Shown: one piece after another, positions 35,582 through 45,024 of the stretch
Numbering within the stretch: the first letter of the stretch is position 1
Layout: each line of letters starts with the position of its first letter
Origin: Candidatus Omnitrophota bacterium
GTDB lineage: Bacteria > Omnitrophota > Omnitrophia > Omnitrophales > Aquincolibacteriaceae
NCBI GenBank assembly: GCA_903820505.1
Contig: CAIJHQ010000045.1
Span: 1 to 64,000 of the forward strand
Direction: 5' to 3'
Length of the DNA: 64,000 bases
Made by a program: the position numbers and the translations under genes
Notes under the pieces: generated by a model
Told to the model about the DNA's origin: nothing
The model's database searches: none
Seen by the model: only the letters and a program-made list of their open reading frames with translations

Positions 35582-37237
35582 TTAGCACTTGGGGTCTGAT
35601 TCGGACGCCCCTCGGCCCAAGACCCCTTTGCTGCGCAGGAACTCGAGGATCTTGCCGATGCAGGCTTCCGGCGATTGCTTGTCGGTCTCGCAGACAACTT
35701 CAGGATGGAGAGGTTCCTCGTAAGGGATATCGAAACCCACCATTTCTTTGACTCTACCCTCTCGGGCCGCGGCGTAGAGCCCCTTCGCGTCCCTTCGCTC
35801 GCAAACTTCGAGAGGACATTTTACGTAAACCTCCATAAAATCATAAATGAGTTTCCGGTTTTGATCTCTTGTCTCGCGGCGTGGCGATGTGGCCGAAACG
35901 ATATTGATCACACCGTTACGGGAAAGGAGATGGCATATGAAACCGATCCGGAGCGTATTCGCGTCCCGGTCTTGCTGGGAAAAGCTCAATCCTTCGCTTA
36001 TATTCTTCCGGATCACATCACCGTCCAGAAGCTCAACCCTGTGGCCCATGGCAGACAGTTTCTTTTTCAGCAGATACGCCAAAGTCGATTTTCCGGCACC
36101 GGTGAGTCCCGTGAGCCATATCGTAAAACCGGTACGCGTTGCCGGTTCCGAGACCCCGCCCCCGGCTTGAAGTTCATAGTTGGACCTGTCGGACGACGGC
36201 AACTCGGCGGGCTTTACGAAAACGGCATCATTTTTCTTGAGATTCAGCTTGGCGGCCTTCTCGCGGGGTATCTCCACATGGATGGGATCTCCCCATTCGC
36301 TGAGCAGGTCCACTTTGATGAAAGCTCCGATCGGATTGATGTGCTGCACGTGCGCCTCGAAGCAGTTCCCGGCCACAGGCGACCGCTCAATATCAAGCTG
36401 GTTGGGCCTTATAAAAACGGCGGCGTTGTCCTTGTCGTGTTGGGCCGGATGCTGAATATCGAGGACCATATTACCGATATACGCCCGATCCCCTTCGACC
36501 CGGCCATGGAAAAGATTAACGTTCCCGATAAAATGATAAACAAAAGGCGACGCGGGGTGGTTGTAGATCTCATCGGGAGACCCGAGTTGCTCGATCCTCC
36601 CTTCGTTCATGATCACGACCCGGTCGGCGACTTCCAGCGCTTCTTCCTGATCATGCGTGACGAAAATACTCGTGACGTGGATCTCATCGTGCAGCCGCCT
36701 GAGCCATTGGCGAAGTTCCTTCCGGACCTTGGCGTCCAGAGATCCGAACGGTTCATCGAGTAATAGCACTTTCGGCCTGACCGCCAGAGCCCGGGCCAAA
36801 GCCACGCGTTGCCGCTGGCCTCCGGACAACTGCGACGGAAAACGGGCGGCAGCCCAATCGAGCTGCACAAGTCTGAGCAGCTCATGGACTTTCTCCCCGA
36901 TCTCTTTTTGTGCGGGGCGGAGGTGTCCCGGTTTGACCTTGAGTCCAAAAGCGATATTTTCAAAAACGGTCATATGCCTGAAAAGCGCATAATGCTGAAA
37001 AACAAAACCCACATTGCGGTCCTTGGCATGCCGGTCCGAGATGTCATCCCCGTCAAAAATAACGCTTCCGCTATCGGGGGCATCCAGCCCGGCGATGACC
37101 CTCAAAAGCGACGTTTTCCCCGAGCCGGAGGGGCCAAGGAGGGCCAGAAGCTCGCCGGAATCGATCTTCAAGCTCAGATTCTTCAGCGCCGTAAAACTTC
37201 CGAAAGTCTTTGTGATCCCCGTTACTTCAATGCTCAT
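35582..37237 (-). CDS. Sulfate ABC transporter ATPase fused to an APS kinase domain (CysA-CysC)
   Basis: 551 residues in two domains. Residues 1-345 are CysA: Walker A GPSGSGKT (35-42), LSGGQ (137-141), Walker B LLLDEP (158-163), H-loop H195 and a TOBE-like C-terminal part. After a linker (350-370) comes an APS kinase domain with GLTGAGKST (377-385), DGDVIRK (405-411), LSFSQQDRD and [15 protein letters not shown]. Some CysC positions differ from consensus (TSPRR for ISPYR). The start at 37237 overlaps the cysW stop as ATGA. The fusion would place APS phosphorylation at the import ATPase; that link is inference. Confidence 0.94.
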   Translation of the reverse strand: MSIEVTGITKTFGSFTALKNLSLKIDSGELLALLGPSGSGKTSLLRVIAGLDAPDSGSVIFDGDDISDRHAKDRNVGFVFQHYALFRHMTVFENIAFGLKVKPGHLRPAQKEIGEKVHELLRLVQLDWAAARFPSQLSGGQRQRVALARALAVRPKVLLLDEPFGSLDAKVRKELRQWLRRLHDEIHVTSIFVTHDQEEALEVADRVVIMNEGRIEQLGSPDEIYNHPASPFVYHFIGNVNLFHGRVEGDRAYIGNMVLDIQHPAQHDKDNAAVFIRPNQLDIERSPVAGNCFEAHVQHINPIGAFIKVDLLSEWGDPIHVEIPREKAAKLNLKKNDAVFVKPAELPSSDRSNYELQAGGGVSEPATRTGFTIWLTGLTGAGKSTLAYLLKKKLSAMGHRVELLDGDVIRKNISEGLSFSQQDRDANTLRIGFICHLLSRNGVINIVSATSPRRETRDQNRKLIYDFMEVYVKCPLEVCERRDAKGLYAAAREGRVKEMVGFDIPYEEPLHPEVVCETDKQSPEACIGKILEFLRSKGVLGRGASESDPKC

Positions 37238-38133
37238 GGACCCGCGATCTCCTTTCCGGCAGCAATAGCTTCCAGCTCCGCGCGCCATTCGACCCAATGC
37301 TTGAGGATCAGGGTCACGAAAGCGAGCAGCATCAGGATCGAAGCGACCGCAAACGCGGCCGTGAAATTGTACTCGTTATAAAGGATCTCCACGTGAAGCG
37401 GGATCGTATTCGTCAGACCGCGGATGTGTCCCGAAACGACCGATACCGCGCCGAATTCCCCCATGGCGCGGGCGTTACAAAGGATCACGCCGTAAAGCAC
37501 GCCCCATTTGATATTGGGAAGGGTCACCCTCCAAAAAGTCTGCCATCCGTTCGCGCCGAGCGTTACCGCCGCGTATTCCTCCTCGGTCCCCTGGGACTGC
37601 ATGAGAGGGATCAGTTCCCGCGCGACGAACGGGAATGTCACGAAAAGGGTCGCCAAGATAATGCCCGGCACCGAGAAGATGATCTTGATACCCTGTTCCG
37701 CCAGCCAATGGCCCCAAACACCCTGCGCACCAAAAAGCAGCACAAAGATCATACCGGCGATCACGGGGGACACGGAAAAAGGAAGATCGATCAGCGTAAT
37801 GAGGAATTTTTTTCCAAAAAAATCGAATTTAGTGATCGCCCACGCGGCCGCGAGCCCGAATAAAAGATTTAGAGGAACGCTGACCGCAGCGACCGTCAGC
37901 GTCAGACGGATCGCCGAGAGAGCGTCCGGATCGGACAGCGACCGGCCATAGAACGCGAAGCCTTTTTGAAGCGCCTGCGCAAGGACCATGGCGATCGGCA
38001 TTCCCAAAAACAGCCCGAGGAATATAAGCGCTATCACGGTCAGCGTAATACGCAACCATCGCGCCTCAGACAAGTGCTCGCGGCGAGGTGATCTGCTGAC
38101 AGCACCCAATTGTGAGCCAATGCCCCCTGCCAT
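37234..38133 (-). CDS. cysW: Sulfate ABC transporter permease CysW
   Basis: About 299 residues with six membrane helices. It has [34 protein letters not shown] and the EAA-loop sequence [20 protein letters not shown], followed by [19 protein letters not shown], which identifies CysW. The ATG at 38133 follows AGGGGAC and clears the cysT stop by eight bases; an upstream in-frame start lies inside cysT. With CysT it forms the inner-membrane channel served by the fused CysA ATPase. Confidence 0.95.
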   Translation of the reverse strand: MAGGIGSQLGAVSRSPRREHLSEARWLRITLTVIALIFLGLFLGMPIAMVLAQALQKGFAFYGRSLSDPDALSAIRLTLTVAAVSVPLNLLFGLAAAWAITKFDFFGKKFLITLIDLPFSVSPVIAGMIFVLLFGAQGVWGHWLAEQGIKIIFSVPGIILATLFVTFPFVARELIPLMQSQGTEEEYAAVTLGANGWQTFWRVTLPNIKWGVLYGVILCNARAMGEFGAVSVVSGHIRGLTNTIPLHVEILYNEYNFTAAFAVASILMLLAFVTLILKHWVEWRAELEAIAAGKEIAGP

Positions 38134-38141
38134 AGAGTCCC

Positions 38142-38969
38142 CTAGAGAGTTTTGTTCTGCTGGCTCCACGCCTGCAGGATATTCAGAACGAAGAGCATCA
38201 CGAACGATACTATGAGCATAACGCACGCAATGGCCGTTGCGCCGGCATAATCATATTGCTCCAGTTTCGTCATGATCAGAAGCGGTACGATCTCTGTTTT
38301 CATGGGCATGTTCCCGGCAATGAACACGACCGAGCCATATTCTCCAAGCGCTCGCGAGAACGCCATGGCGGTCCCGGTGATAAGCGCCGGAGTGATCGTC
38401 GGGAGAATGATCCTCGTGAAGATCTGCCAGCGGTTCGCGCCGAGGCTTGAAGCGGCTTCTTCCACCTCGCTGTCCAGACTCTGAAGCACCGGCTCCACGG
38501 TCCTGACCACGAACGGCAATCCTATAAAGATCAACGCGATCGTGATCCCGAAAGAAGAAAAGGCGCTTTTGATCCCCATCGCATAGAGATACTTTCCCAC
38601 CCACCCGTTCTGGGAGTAAAGCGCCGTGAGTGCGATGCCGGCGACCGCCGTGGGAAGCGCAAATGGAAAATCCACGAAGGCGTCCACCAGTTTCTTTCCG
38701 GGAAATTCATACCGGACCAAGACCCACGCCACAAGCAGCCCGAAACACGCATTGACCAAGGCGCTGACACAAGAGGTGCCGAAACTCAGACGCAATGCCG
38801 CGAACGTCCGCGCGGAAGTCACAGCCTGCCAGCAATGTTCCCACCCCAAGCCGAAGGCCCTGGAGAAAAGTGCGGACAGCGGAATGAGCACGATCATGCT
38901 GAGATAAAAAAGTGTGAACCCCAGCGAAATGCCGAACCCGGGTAACGCGCTATATTGTTTTAGTTTCAT
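38142..38969 (-). CDS. cysT: Sulfate ABC transporter permease CysT (CysU)
   Basis: 275 residues, six helices. The opening LPGFGISLGFTLFYLSMIVL, FAALRLSFGTSCVSALVNA, LPTAVAGIALTALY and EAASSLGANRWQIFTRIILP (EAA loop) are diagnostic for CysT. FSRALGEYGSVVFIAGNMP near the end is also conserved. It lies 66 bases below the binding-protein gene and precedes cysW. Confidence 0.96.
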   Translation of the reverse strand: MKLKQYSALPGFGISLGFTLFYLSMIVLIPLSALFSRAFGLGWEHCWQAVTSARTFAALRLSFGTSCVSALVNACFGLLVAWVLVRYEFPGKKLVDAFVDFPFALPTAVAGIALTALYSQNGWVGKYLYAMGIKSAFSSFGITIALIFIGLPFVVRTVEPVLQSLDSEVEEAASSLGANRWQIFTRIILPTITPALITGTAMAFSRALGEYGSVVFIAGNMPMKTEIVPLLIMTKLEQYDYAGATAIACVMLIVSFVMLFVLNILQAWSQQNKTL

Positions 38970-39035
38970 TATGTATCCCGGTCAATGGCGAATGAGCGAG
39001 CGAACTCTCCCCTGTTTTTCAACAAACCCTGAAAA

Positions 39036-40052
39036 TCATCCCGCACCGTATATCTGATCGAAGATCCCGGAATCCGCAAAATGCTTTGTCTGGGCCTTCT
39101 GCCATCCTCCGAAATCGGCGATCGTGAGCAGTTCGACTTTCGGGAACTGGGACGCGTATTTCTGCGCGACCGCTTCCAGACATGGCCGGTAATAGCTCTG
39201 GGCGATGATCTCCTGCGCCTCCGGAGTATAAAGAAATTCCAGGTAGGCCTTGGCGATCTTCGAGGCCCCATGCTTCGCCGCGACTTTATCGACAACGGTC
39301 ACCGGCGGTTCAGCCAGAATACTAATCGATGGAATTACGATCTCAAAGCGATCTTTACCGATCTCATTGATCGCCAGAAAAGCTTCATTCTCCCAGGCGA
39401 TCAGAACATCCCCAATCCCGCGCTCGACAAAAGTCGTGGTCGATCCCCTCGCCCCCGTATCCAGCACGGACACATTTTTGAACAGCTGTTTGACGAAGTC
39501 CTTAGCCTTTTCTTCATCATTGCCGGATTTTCTCAAGGCATAACCCCAGGCCGCAAGATAATTCCATCTCGCACCGCCCGAAGTCTTGGGATTGGGAGTG
39601 ATCACTTCCACGCCGGGCCGGATCAGGTCGTCCCAATCCTTGATCGCTTTCGGGTTCCCTTTTTTCACGAGAAAAACGATGGTGGACGTATAAGGCGAAC
39701 TGTTGTACGGGAGTTTGGACTGCCAGTTCTTCGAGATCAACCCGCCCTTTTGATAGAGCTGATCCACGTCGTAGGCGAGCGCCAGCGTCGCGACATCCGC
39801 GTCAAGACCGTCGATGATCGCGCGGGCCTGTTTCCCGGACCCGCCGTGAGACTGCTGGATCACCACGGTCTCTCCCGATTTTTCTTTCCACTGTTTGGCA
39901 AACGCCTCATTGATCTTTTGATACAGTTCGCGCGTCGGATCATAGGAAACATTGAGAAGTGTTATTTCTTTGGCTTTTCCCGCGAATGCCGGCATACCGG
40001 CCAACAGGATCAAACCAAAGACCGCAATTCCGGAGAATCCTTTCTTGAGCAT
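39036..40052 (-). CDS. sbp: Periplasmic sulfate-binding protein
   Basis: About 338 residues with a signal peptide (hydrophobic residues 5-24, cleavage after MPAFA). The mature protein shows [38 protein letters not shown] and [20 protein letters not shown], all hallmark Sbp/CysP motifs that cradle sulfate. I prefer the ATG at 40052 because the AAAGG site abuts the earlier ATG at 40061. It starts 20 bases after the porin gene, indicating a shared transcript from outer membrane to inner membrane. Confidence 0.96.
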   Translation of the reverse strand: MLKKGFSGIAVFGLILLAGMPAFAGKAKEITLLNVSYDPTRELYQKINEAFAKQWKEKSGETVVIQQSHGGSGKQARAIIDGLDADVATLALAYDVDQLYQKGGLISKNWQSKLPYNSSPYTSTIVFLVKKGNPKAIKDWDDLIRPGVEVITPNPKTSGGARWNYLAAWGYALRKSGNDEEKAKDFVKQLFKNVSVLDTGARGSTTTFVERGIGDVLIAWENEAFLAINEIGKDRFEIVIPSISILAEPPVTVVDKVAAKHGASKIAKAYLEFLYTPEAQEIIAQSYYRPCLEAVAQKYASQFPKVELLTIADFGGWQKAQTKHFADSGIFDQIYGAG

Positions 40053-40072
40053 GACTGTCATCCTTTCGGTTT

Positions 40073-41557
40073 TTAGAAAACAACCTGCATTCGGCTGATG
40101 AAAGCATTTTCAACAGGCCGGTTCTTGGTCCCATACGTGGTCAGCCCCCCGGCGTCAAAGAAGGTCTCTTCAAAGCCCGTCGAGAATTTCAGGTTCTTGT
40201 TCAAATACCAGTTGAACCCAACCCCCCAGCCCGTAGCCCGTTGTGCGGAGCTCGACAAATTGGCAAAACGTCTCAGATTCTCCTTGTCCGCGTTCAACCA
40301 GTCGACGCGAGAAACAAGTTCGAGCGCGCCCCACGTCCCCTTCCTCGGATCAAAGTTGCTCCTCGGGATCACGCCGTTGTAAGAGGCATTTTCCCCGGTG
40401 ACAACATAGGACGCCACAAGCTGTCCGGCGTTGTTCTTAAACGCCGAAGTCCCCGGACTGGCGCCGTTATTACGGAGGTCCTGTGTGGACTGCACGAATT
40501 CACCCAACAGCCCGAACGACCCGAAATAATAATAGAACTGGGGCGCCAGGCGGAACCGCTTCCCGGCGGCCGAAGTCGTCGACGCATATTGAAAGAACGT
40601 TTGCTGCCCGAAAGTCTTGTATTGGGGCAATGTGGAAGAGTGAGAGGTTCCCACACTACCGGCAAATCCGAGACCCAATCCGTTAAGCCAATCCCGACGG
40701 TTGTTCTTGAACGGCTGAAAAAAGACCCGCCCCATAAAATCCTTGTCGTCGTGATTATCGAAATCGTTGCTCCCGTTATCCACGGAGCCGTTAAAAACGC
40801 CTAGGTCATAATTCGCGATACCGTCCCAAAGCTCACCGTGCAGGTCGATCCCGACGTCCCGGTTCGGCACGAGGTTCGAGGCCAGAGACAGTTCCGGGAA
40901 CAGATTGACCGAGTCCGACTGCAGCCTTTCCAAACCGATCGGCCCTTTGAATTTTCCGGTCTTCAAAGATGCCTGGGTCCAATATTTCACATCCACATAA
41001 GCATCAACAAGCTGGTTCTGGCCGTTCCCGAAATCCGGCATGAGCTTGAAATCAAAATACCTGAACACCGTGCCTTCAAGGATCGGCCTGGCTTTCCGGA
41101 CCAGAAATGTGTTGGAAGCCGCCGGAGTCCCGTCATTGACATAGAATCTTCCGTCGCTTTGGATCTGCCCTTTGATTTTGATCTGAAAATCGGAATCCCG
41201 CGACTTCATGGAAAATCCTTCCTTGCCTACGATCACCAACGGAGCTTCTTTCTCCTTTTTGAGCTGAACTTCCTGATCCACCTCGCGTTGCCGCTTAAGC
41301 AACTCGACGTCTTTGCTAAGCTGCGCGATCGAAACGTTTGGCATGCCGGGTGTCGCGGGACCTCGGCTCTCAAGCTCCAAGATCCGCTGATTTTGCGCGT
41401 TCACTTGCGCCTGTAATTGGTGGATGAGCACCGCGAGGTCCGCGACCTTCTGGTCATTCGTCCCCGGGTCCGCTTCCGCCCGAACAACGGCGGGATTATA
41501 AAACGACAAAAACCAGCAGACTAAAAAACCAACGACAAGATGTTTTAGACGATGCAT
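40073..41557 (-). CDS. OprP/OprO-type phosphate-selective porin family protein
   Basis: About 494 residues: signal peptide 1-27 ending VVRAEA, a short coiled coil ([20 protein letters not shown]...), then a beta-barrel domain with [36 protein letters not shown] and a C-terminal [11 protein letters not shown] ending in the terminal phenylalanine expected for BAM substrates. Family members select anions. As first gene of the sulfate operon it probably admits sulfate, an inference from position. The ATG at 41557 has GGAGGAG ahead; a ten-base-arm palindrome is upstream. Confidence 0.88.
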   Translation of the reverse strand: MHRLKHLVVGFLVCWFLSFYNPAVVRAEADPGTNDQKVADLAVLIHQLQAQVNAQNQRILELESRGPATPGMPNVSIAQLSKDVELLKRQREVDQEVQLKKEKEAPLVIVGKEGFSMKSRDSDFQIKIKGQIQSDGRFYVNDGTPAASNTFLVRKARPILEGTVFRYFDFKLMPDFGNGQNQLVDAYVDVKYWTQASLKTGKFKGPIGLERLQSDSVNLFPELSLASNLVPNRDVGIDLHGELWDGIANYDLGVFNGSVDNGSNDFDNHDDKDFMGRVFFQPFKNNRRDWLNGLGLGFAGSVGTSHSSTLPQYKTFGQQTFFQYASTTSAAGKRFRLAPQFYYYFGSFGLLGEFVQSTQDLRNNGASPGTSAFKNNAGQLVASYVVTGENASYNGVIPRSNFDPRKGTWGALELVSRVDWLNADKENLRRFANLSSSAQRATGWGVGFNWYLNKNLKFSTGFEETFFDAGGLTTYGTKNRPVENAFISRMQVVF

Positions 41558-41622
41558 TTTGTTCTCCTCCCCGAGATTCCGGGATATTTTCTTTGTTGAA
41601 CTTAGTTTAGCGGACATTTACA

Positions 41623-41649
41623 TAATTCCTATGTTGTTAATAGGAATTA
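41623..41649. promoter_or_regulatory. Palindromic operator upstream of the sulfate operon
   Basis: Perfect ten-base arms taattcctat (41623-41632) and ataggaatta (41640-41649) with a seven-base spacer. It lies between the Rrf2 gene and the porin gene. The half-site ending GGAATT recalls sites of the Rrf2 regulator CymR that controls sulfur metabolism in Bacillus; equivalence is inferred from memory of that motif. Confidence 0.75.
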
Positions 41650-41661
41650 GAAATAAAAAAA

Positions 41662-42063
41662 TCACCGTAGTTCTGTGATCGTTACAGATTCAAGCTTCCT
41701 CGCGGTATAATCGCGGACATCCCGCATCAAGCTGACCAGCTTTTTTTCCTTTTCAATCGGGGTCGAACGATAAAAGAATTTGCTGACGGATTCCGTTGGA
41801 GCCAAGGGGCCGTCAAAAAGACGAACAACCTCGGCAACGGTGATCTTGTCGGCACTTCGACGCAGCCGGTACCCTCCCATTTTCCCTCTCGCACTCAATA
41901 ACAAGCCGGCTCGACAGAGCGTTTGCATGATGTGTTCCATGTATTTGACGGGCAGCTTCTGCGCCTTTGCGATTTCGGACAAAGGAATACTCTTCCCGGT
42001 GTCCTGCCGCGAAAGATAGATCAATGCCAATAACCCGTATTCGCTTAGCGTAGTGAGTCGCAT
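41662..42063 (-). CDS. Rrf2 family transcriptional regulator, CymR-like
   Basis: 133-residue winged-helix protein starting MRLTTLSEYGLLALIYLSRQ, with IPLSEIAKAQKLPVKYMEHI (recognition helix region) and LLSARGKMGGYRLRR in the wing, all Rrf2 hallmarks. It has one cysteine only (TLCRAG) and lacks the three-cysteine cluster of IscR and NsrR, so an Fe-S sensor is unlikely and a CymR-like sulfur regulator more so. It sits at the head of the sulfate genes and next to a strong palindrome, with a consensus promoter of its own. Confidence 0.92.
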   Translation of the reverse strand: MRLTTLSEYGLLALIYLSRQDTGKSIPLSEIAKAQKLPVKYMEHIMQTLCRAGLLLSARGKMGGYRLRRSADKITVAEVVRLFDGPLAPTESVSKFFYRSTPIEKEKKLVSLMRDVRDYTARKLESVTITELR

Positions 42064-42085
42064 ATAGTATAGTAATTACATGTGG

Positions 42086-42113
42086 ATTATATGGATGAAG
42101 AATTCCGTGTCAA
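42086..42113 (-). promoter_or_regulatory. Consensus sigma70 promoter of the Rrf2 gene
   Basis: TTGACA (42108-42113) and TATAAT (42086-42091) are both perfect on the minus strand with a 16-base spacer, 23 bases before the ATG at 42063. The spacer contains GGAATTC, which resembles half of the palindrome at 41623-41649 and could allow autoregulation. Confidence 0.85.
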
Positions 42114-42188
42114 CAATAAATCTTCGTGCGGGACAGGAGCGCGGAGTAGAACCTCTTTCGGTTCAAACGCCAAGAACCGACCGAACGT

Positions 42189-42881
42189 TTACCGGGGCCG
42201 GCATAAATAAATAAAATGGTAAGAAAATCTTTCGGGGATCAACAGGTCCTTCAACCACTGCTTCCAGGGCGCTCTCGCGATCCCATTGTATTTCAACGAC
42301 CTTACGACTTCAAAGCCGGCGTCCTCCAGCATCGTCTTCCACTCCCCATAGCTCGCAAAAAGCTCGTGGGTTTGATTCCGGCTTTTCCGGTCTCGCGTGA
42401 ACAGGACTGAAAGCACATCCTGGTACCAGCAGATATTGGGCACCATCACCAAAAATATCCCTGCGGGGCGCAGCACGCGCTTAACTTCCGCGAGGGCCTG
42501 TCCTATGTTCAGGAAATGCTCCAGACTCCCGAGGCACGTAACGGCATCGAACGATTGCCGTTCGAAAGGCATTTTCTCGGCTACGGAACATGAATAGGTT
42601 GCCGCCGGATATTCTTTCGCGGCGATCGCCAAAGCTTCCCCTGAGATATCGATGCCGTTCAAGCGGGTCTTGGGACCATAAAGGCGTCCCAGCTCTCTAA
42701 GGAAAAATCCTCCCCCGCACGCGACATCAAGGATCGACGAAGCTTCCGGAAGGACTTTCCGGAGCTGTCCCGCCATCCATGTGTAGGCGCGGTCCTCATC
42801 ACGGATCGGGGCCTGTTTATAAAGACGGTCATATTCGGCTTGCAAGGCCGCAAAATCTTTATGCTCGGTTTCGACGACCAT
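42189..42881 (-). CDS. SAM-dependent methyltransferase, class I
   Basis: 230 residues with motif I ILDVACGGGFFLRELG, LNGIDISGEALAIA (acidic motif II residue), DAVTCLGSLEHF and VKRVLRPAGIFLVMVPN. It is a free-standing Methyltransf_11-type enzyme. It directly follows a GT4 gene (three-base gap) and ends the second glycan cluster, so methylation of a sugar or carrier lipid is plausible. No transmembrane segment is seen. Confidence 0.88.
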   Translation of the reverse strand: MVVETEHKDFAALQAEYDRLYKQAPIRDEDRAYTWMAGQLRKVLPEASSILDVACGGGFFLRELGRLYGPKTRLNGIDISGEALAIAAKEYPAATYSCSVAEKMPFERQSFDAVTCLGSLEHFLNIGQALAEVKRVLRPAGIFLVMVPNICWYQDVLSVLFTRDRKSRNQTHELFASYGEWKTMLEDAGFEVVRSLKYNGIARAPWKQWLKDLLIPERFSYHFIYLCRPR

Positions 42882-42883
42882 GA

Positions 42884-43975
42884 TCAGAGGAACTCCTTAT
42901 AGACTTCGATGACTTCTTGCGCTGCTTTTTTCCAGGAAAAACGTTTGATCTGCTCAAACCCTTTTTGACGAAGCCCGGTCCGCAATCCTTCTCCCCCCGC
43001 TAACTTCGCCATGCCTTCCGCGATCGCATCCACGCTGTAGGGGTTTACAAGCACCGCAGCATCCCCGGCCACTTCCGGTGTTGACGTAGCGGTAGATGTT
43101 AACACAGGGCAACCGGACGCCATAGCCTCTAAGATCGGTATCCCGAACCCCTCATAGAGGGACGGGAAAAGCAATGCCTGCGCCCCACAGTAAAGCGCGT
43201 TCAGGGAATCATGGTCGAGAAAGCCTGTCGGTAACACAGCTCCAGATCCGAAAGAGTGCTCCCTTGCCAGCGTTTCTGCGTATTTGCCATGTCCAAAAGC
43301 CTGGGAGCCGACCAGAACGAGCTGAAAATCCGCGTTCGAACCCCGAATAACCTTGAAGGCTTCAAGGATCCGGCTCAAGTTCTTGCGGGGTTCCATCGTT
43401 CCGACGAACAGAAAGTAGCGCCCCTGAATACCTAATCGTATTTTTACGGCTTCAATATGCGCTTTTGAGAACGTGGTCGAAAAAGCCTCGTGCCCGGAGG
43501 GATAGATCACCCGTATTTTGCTCTCATGGATCTTCAGGTGGGTCACAAGATCCTTCTTGGTGTACTGTGAGTTCGCGATGATCCTGTCGGCTTGTTTAAT
43601 AACAAAGGGCAGCCACTTTCCCCAATAAAATGAACTCAAGGCCCCGATCTGATTTTTAAAAAGCATCCCGGCAATGTCATGGACCGTCACGACCAACGGG
43701 CATGGTTTTCGGAAAGCGGGAGCGAAAGCCGGAACATGTAAAATGTCGAGTTTGTCTTGCCGTGAGAGCCCCGGGAGAGTCCAATTCTCCCACCGGAGGC
43801 GCCGCAACGTATTGACGTTGCGGTCATCGGGAATTTCTTCGGCATAAACGCGGAGCGTCAGCGGATGGCGGATCTCCTGTTTGAGCGACGCCAGTAGGCT
43901 TCGCGTAAAAACTCCCAACCCGCTCTGCCGCCCCCGGGTCGCCTGTGCGTCAAATCCGATCTTCATATTTCTCAT
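42884..43975 (-). CDS. GT4 glycosyltransferase
   Basis: 363 residues. Begins KIGFDAQATRGRQSGLGVFT, contains VVTVHDIAGMLFKNQIG, FVGTMEPRKNLSRILEAF and LLFPSLYEGFGIPILEAMASG with the retaining EX7E pair. It is closely similar in layout to the GT4 at 19096-20217. The start ATG overlaps the sulfotransferase stop by four bases, which ties sugar addition and sulfation to the same transcript. Confidence 0.92.
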   Translation of the reverse strand: MRNMKIGFDAQATRGRQSGLGVFTRSLLASLKQEIRHPLTLRVYAEEIPDDRNVNTLRRLRWENWTLPGLSRQDKLDILHVPAFAPAFRKPCPLVVTVHDIAGMLFKNQIGALSSFYWGKWLPFVIKQADRIIANSQYTKKDLVTHLKIHESKIRVIYPSGHEAFSTTFSKAHIEAVKIRLGIQGRYFLFVGTMEPRKNLSRILEAFKVIRGSNADFQLVLVGSQAFGHGKYAETLAREHSFGSGAVLPTGFLDHDSLNALYCGAQALLFPSLYEGFGIPILEAMASGCPVLTSTATSTPEVAGDAAVLVNPYSVDAIAEGMAKLAGGEGLRTGLRQKGFEQIKRFSWKKAAQEVIEVYKEFL

Positions 43976-45021
43976 GCCACTGGCCTTTTAAGATCTATCA
44001 TTACCCCTTTTATTAAGGAAAGAAGACGCTTCACAATATCCCTCCACCTTCGATACGTATCACGCCAAAGGCAATAAATATTAGCAAAAACCTCCCTCAC
44101 TACCGCGCCCATCGTCGATAAAACAAAGCTGCTCACCGAAACTTTGTCGTACATAGCCTTGTAGTTAAAGATTTGCAAGTAACCGCCCAAACAACGCTCG
44201 ATCCAGATAATCTCAAAACGCGACAATCCCTTGGCAAATTTTTCCTTATTATCGGAGAGGACTTTTCGCGAAAGATTTTTCCAGCCCTTTTCGCGTCGTC
44301 GTGAATCATTTTTCACGCTTTCGTTTTTATGAAAATCGAGCATCCCCCGCTCAAAAGGAAGGCCTAGAAATTCACACAATTTGGACAGATTGCTTTCGGG
44401 ATTTGCGATCAAGTCTTCATAGCGCAAGAAAAAAACCCTTTCCGGCCCAAGCGCAAGAAGAATGCGCAAGGACTGTTCTTGATCTTTTTTCCAGGCATTA
44501 ATCGTACGGGAGGGGGAATGGTACATGGTCACAATAGGGCGGTAAACCTTGGCTGACAAGTAAAAATCCCGGGGATCCCGAACCTGAAAAACAAACTTTG
44601 CTCTCGGGAAATAACTTAGCCAATGATCAACAAAACGGTGACTGTGGTTTTCTTTTATAAAAACCTGCTGTTTTCGTTGCAACACCATTCCTTTTTTGTA
44701 TATATATTCGTAGATCGAGAAAAAATCCCGCTGGCGAACATTCTCCATGATTTCCTCGACTGATACCCCGCATGGGAAATAGGCCTGTTTCTGATCAAAT
44801 AACGCGACCACATCCACCACCAAGCGACGAAAATTCCCCTCGACACCTAAATCTCCATATTTTGCAATCTTAGGAATAATGAGACGGCCAATATGGGTTG
44901 GCCCCGGAGCATAAATTTTCGAATGGCTGTCCAACATAGCGCGGATCAAATTAGATCCGGAACGCTCGGAACACAGCAAGAAATTAAATGTCAGTCTGGA
45001 CGTCGGATGATCGTCGTTCAC
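43972..45021 (-). CDS. PAPS-dependent sulfotransferase
   Basis: 349 residues, start GTG at 45021. The 5'-phosphosulfate loop is LLCSERSGSNLIRAML (15-30) and the 3'-phosphate-binding stretch is FVFQVRDPRDFYLSAK (143-158); FLRYEDLIANPESNLSKLCE follows, a usual sulfotransferase motif. It transfers sulfate from PAPS to an acceptor, likely a glycan. First of three sulfotransferases in this block, which lies just beyond the PAPS-synthesis genes. Confidence 0.92.
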   Translation of the reverse strand: MNDDHPTSRLTFNFLLCSERSGSNLIRAMLDSHSKIYAPGPTHIGRLIIPKIAKYGDLGVEGNFRRLVVDVVALFDQKQAYFPCGVSVEEIMENVRQRDFFSIYEYIYKKGMVLQRKQQVFIKENHSHRFVDHWLSYFPRAKFVFQVRDPRDFYLSAKVYRPIVTMYHSPSRTINAWKKDQEQSLRILLALGPERVFFLRYEDLIANPESNLSKLCEFLGLPFERGMLDFHKNESVKNDSRRREKGWKNLSRKVLSDNKEKFAKGLSRFEIIWIERCLGGYLQIFNYKAMYDKVSVSSFVLSTMGAVVREVFANIYCLWRDTYRRWRDIVKRLLSLIKGVMIDLKRPVA

Positions 45022-45024
45022 CGA

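Noticed and set aside
36200-36250. Possibility that the CysA-CysC fusion is a frameshift artefact
   Set aside because: The linker is in frame with no stop and both domains are full length; retained as a real fusion subject to read confirmation.
42159-42179. Inverted repeat cggttc / gaaccg downstream of the methyltransferase gene
   Set aside because: Six-base arms, nine-base loop and no T-run; could be chance.
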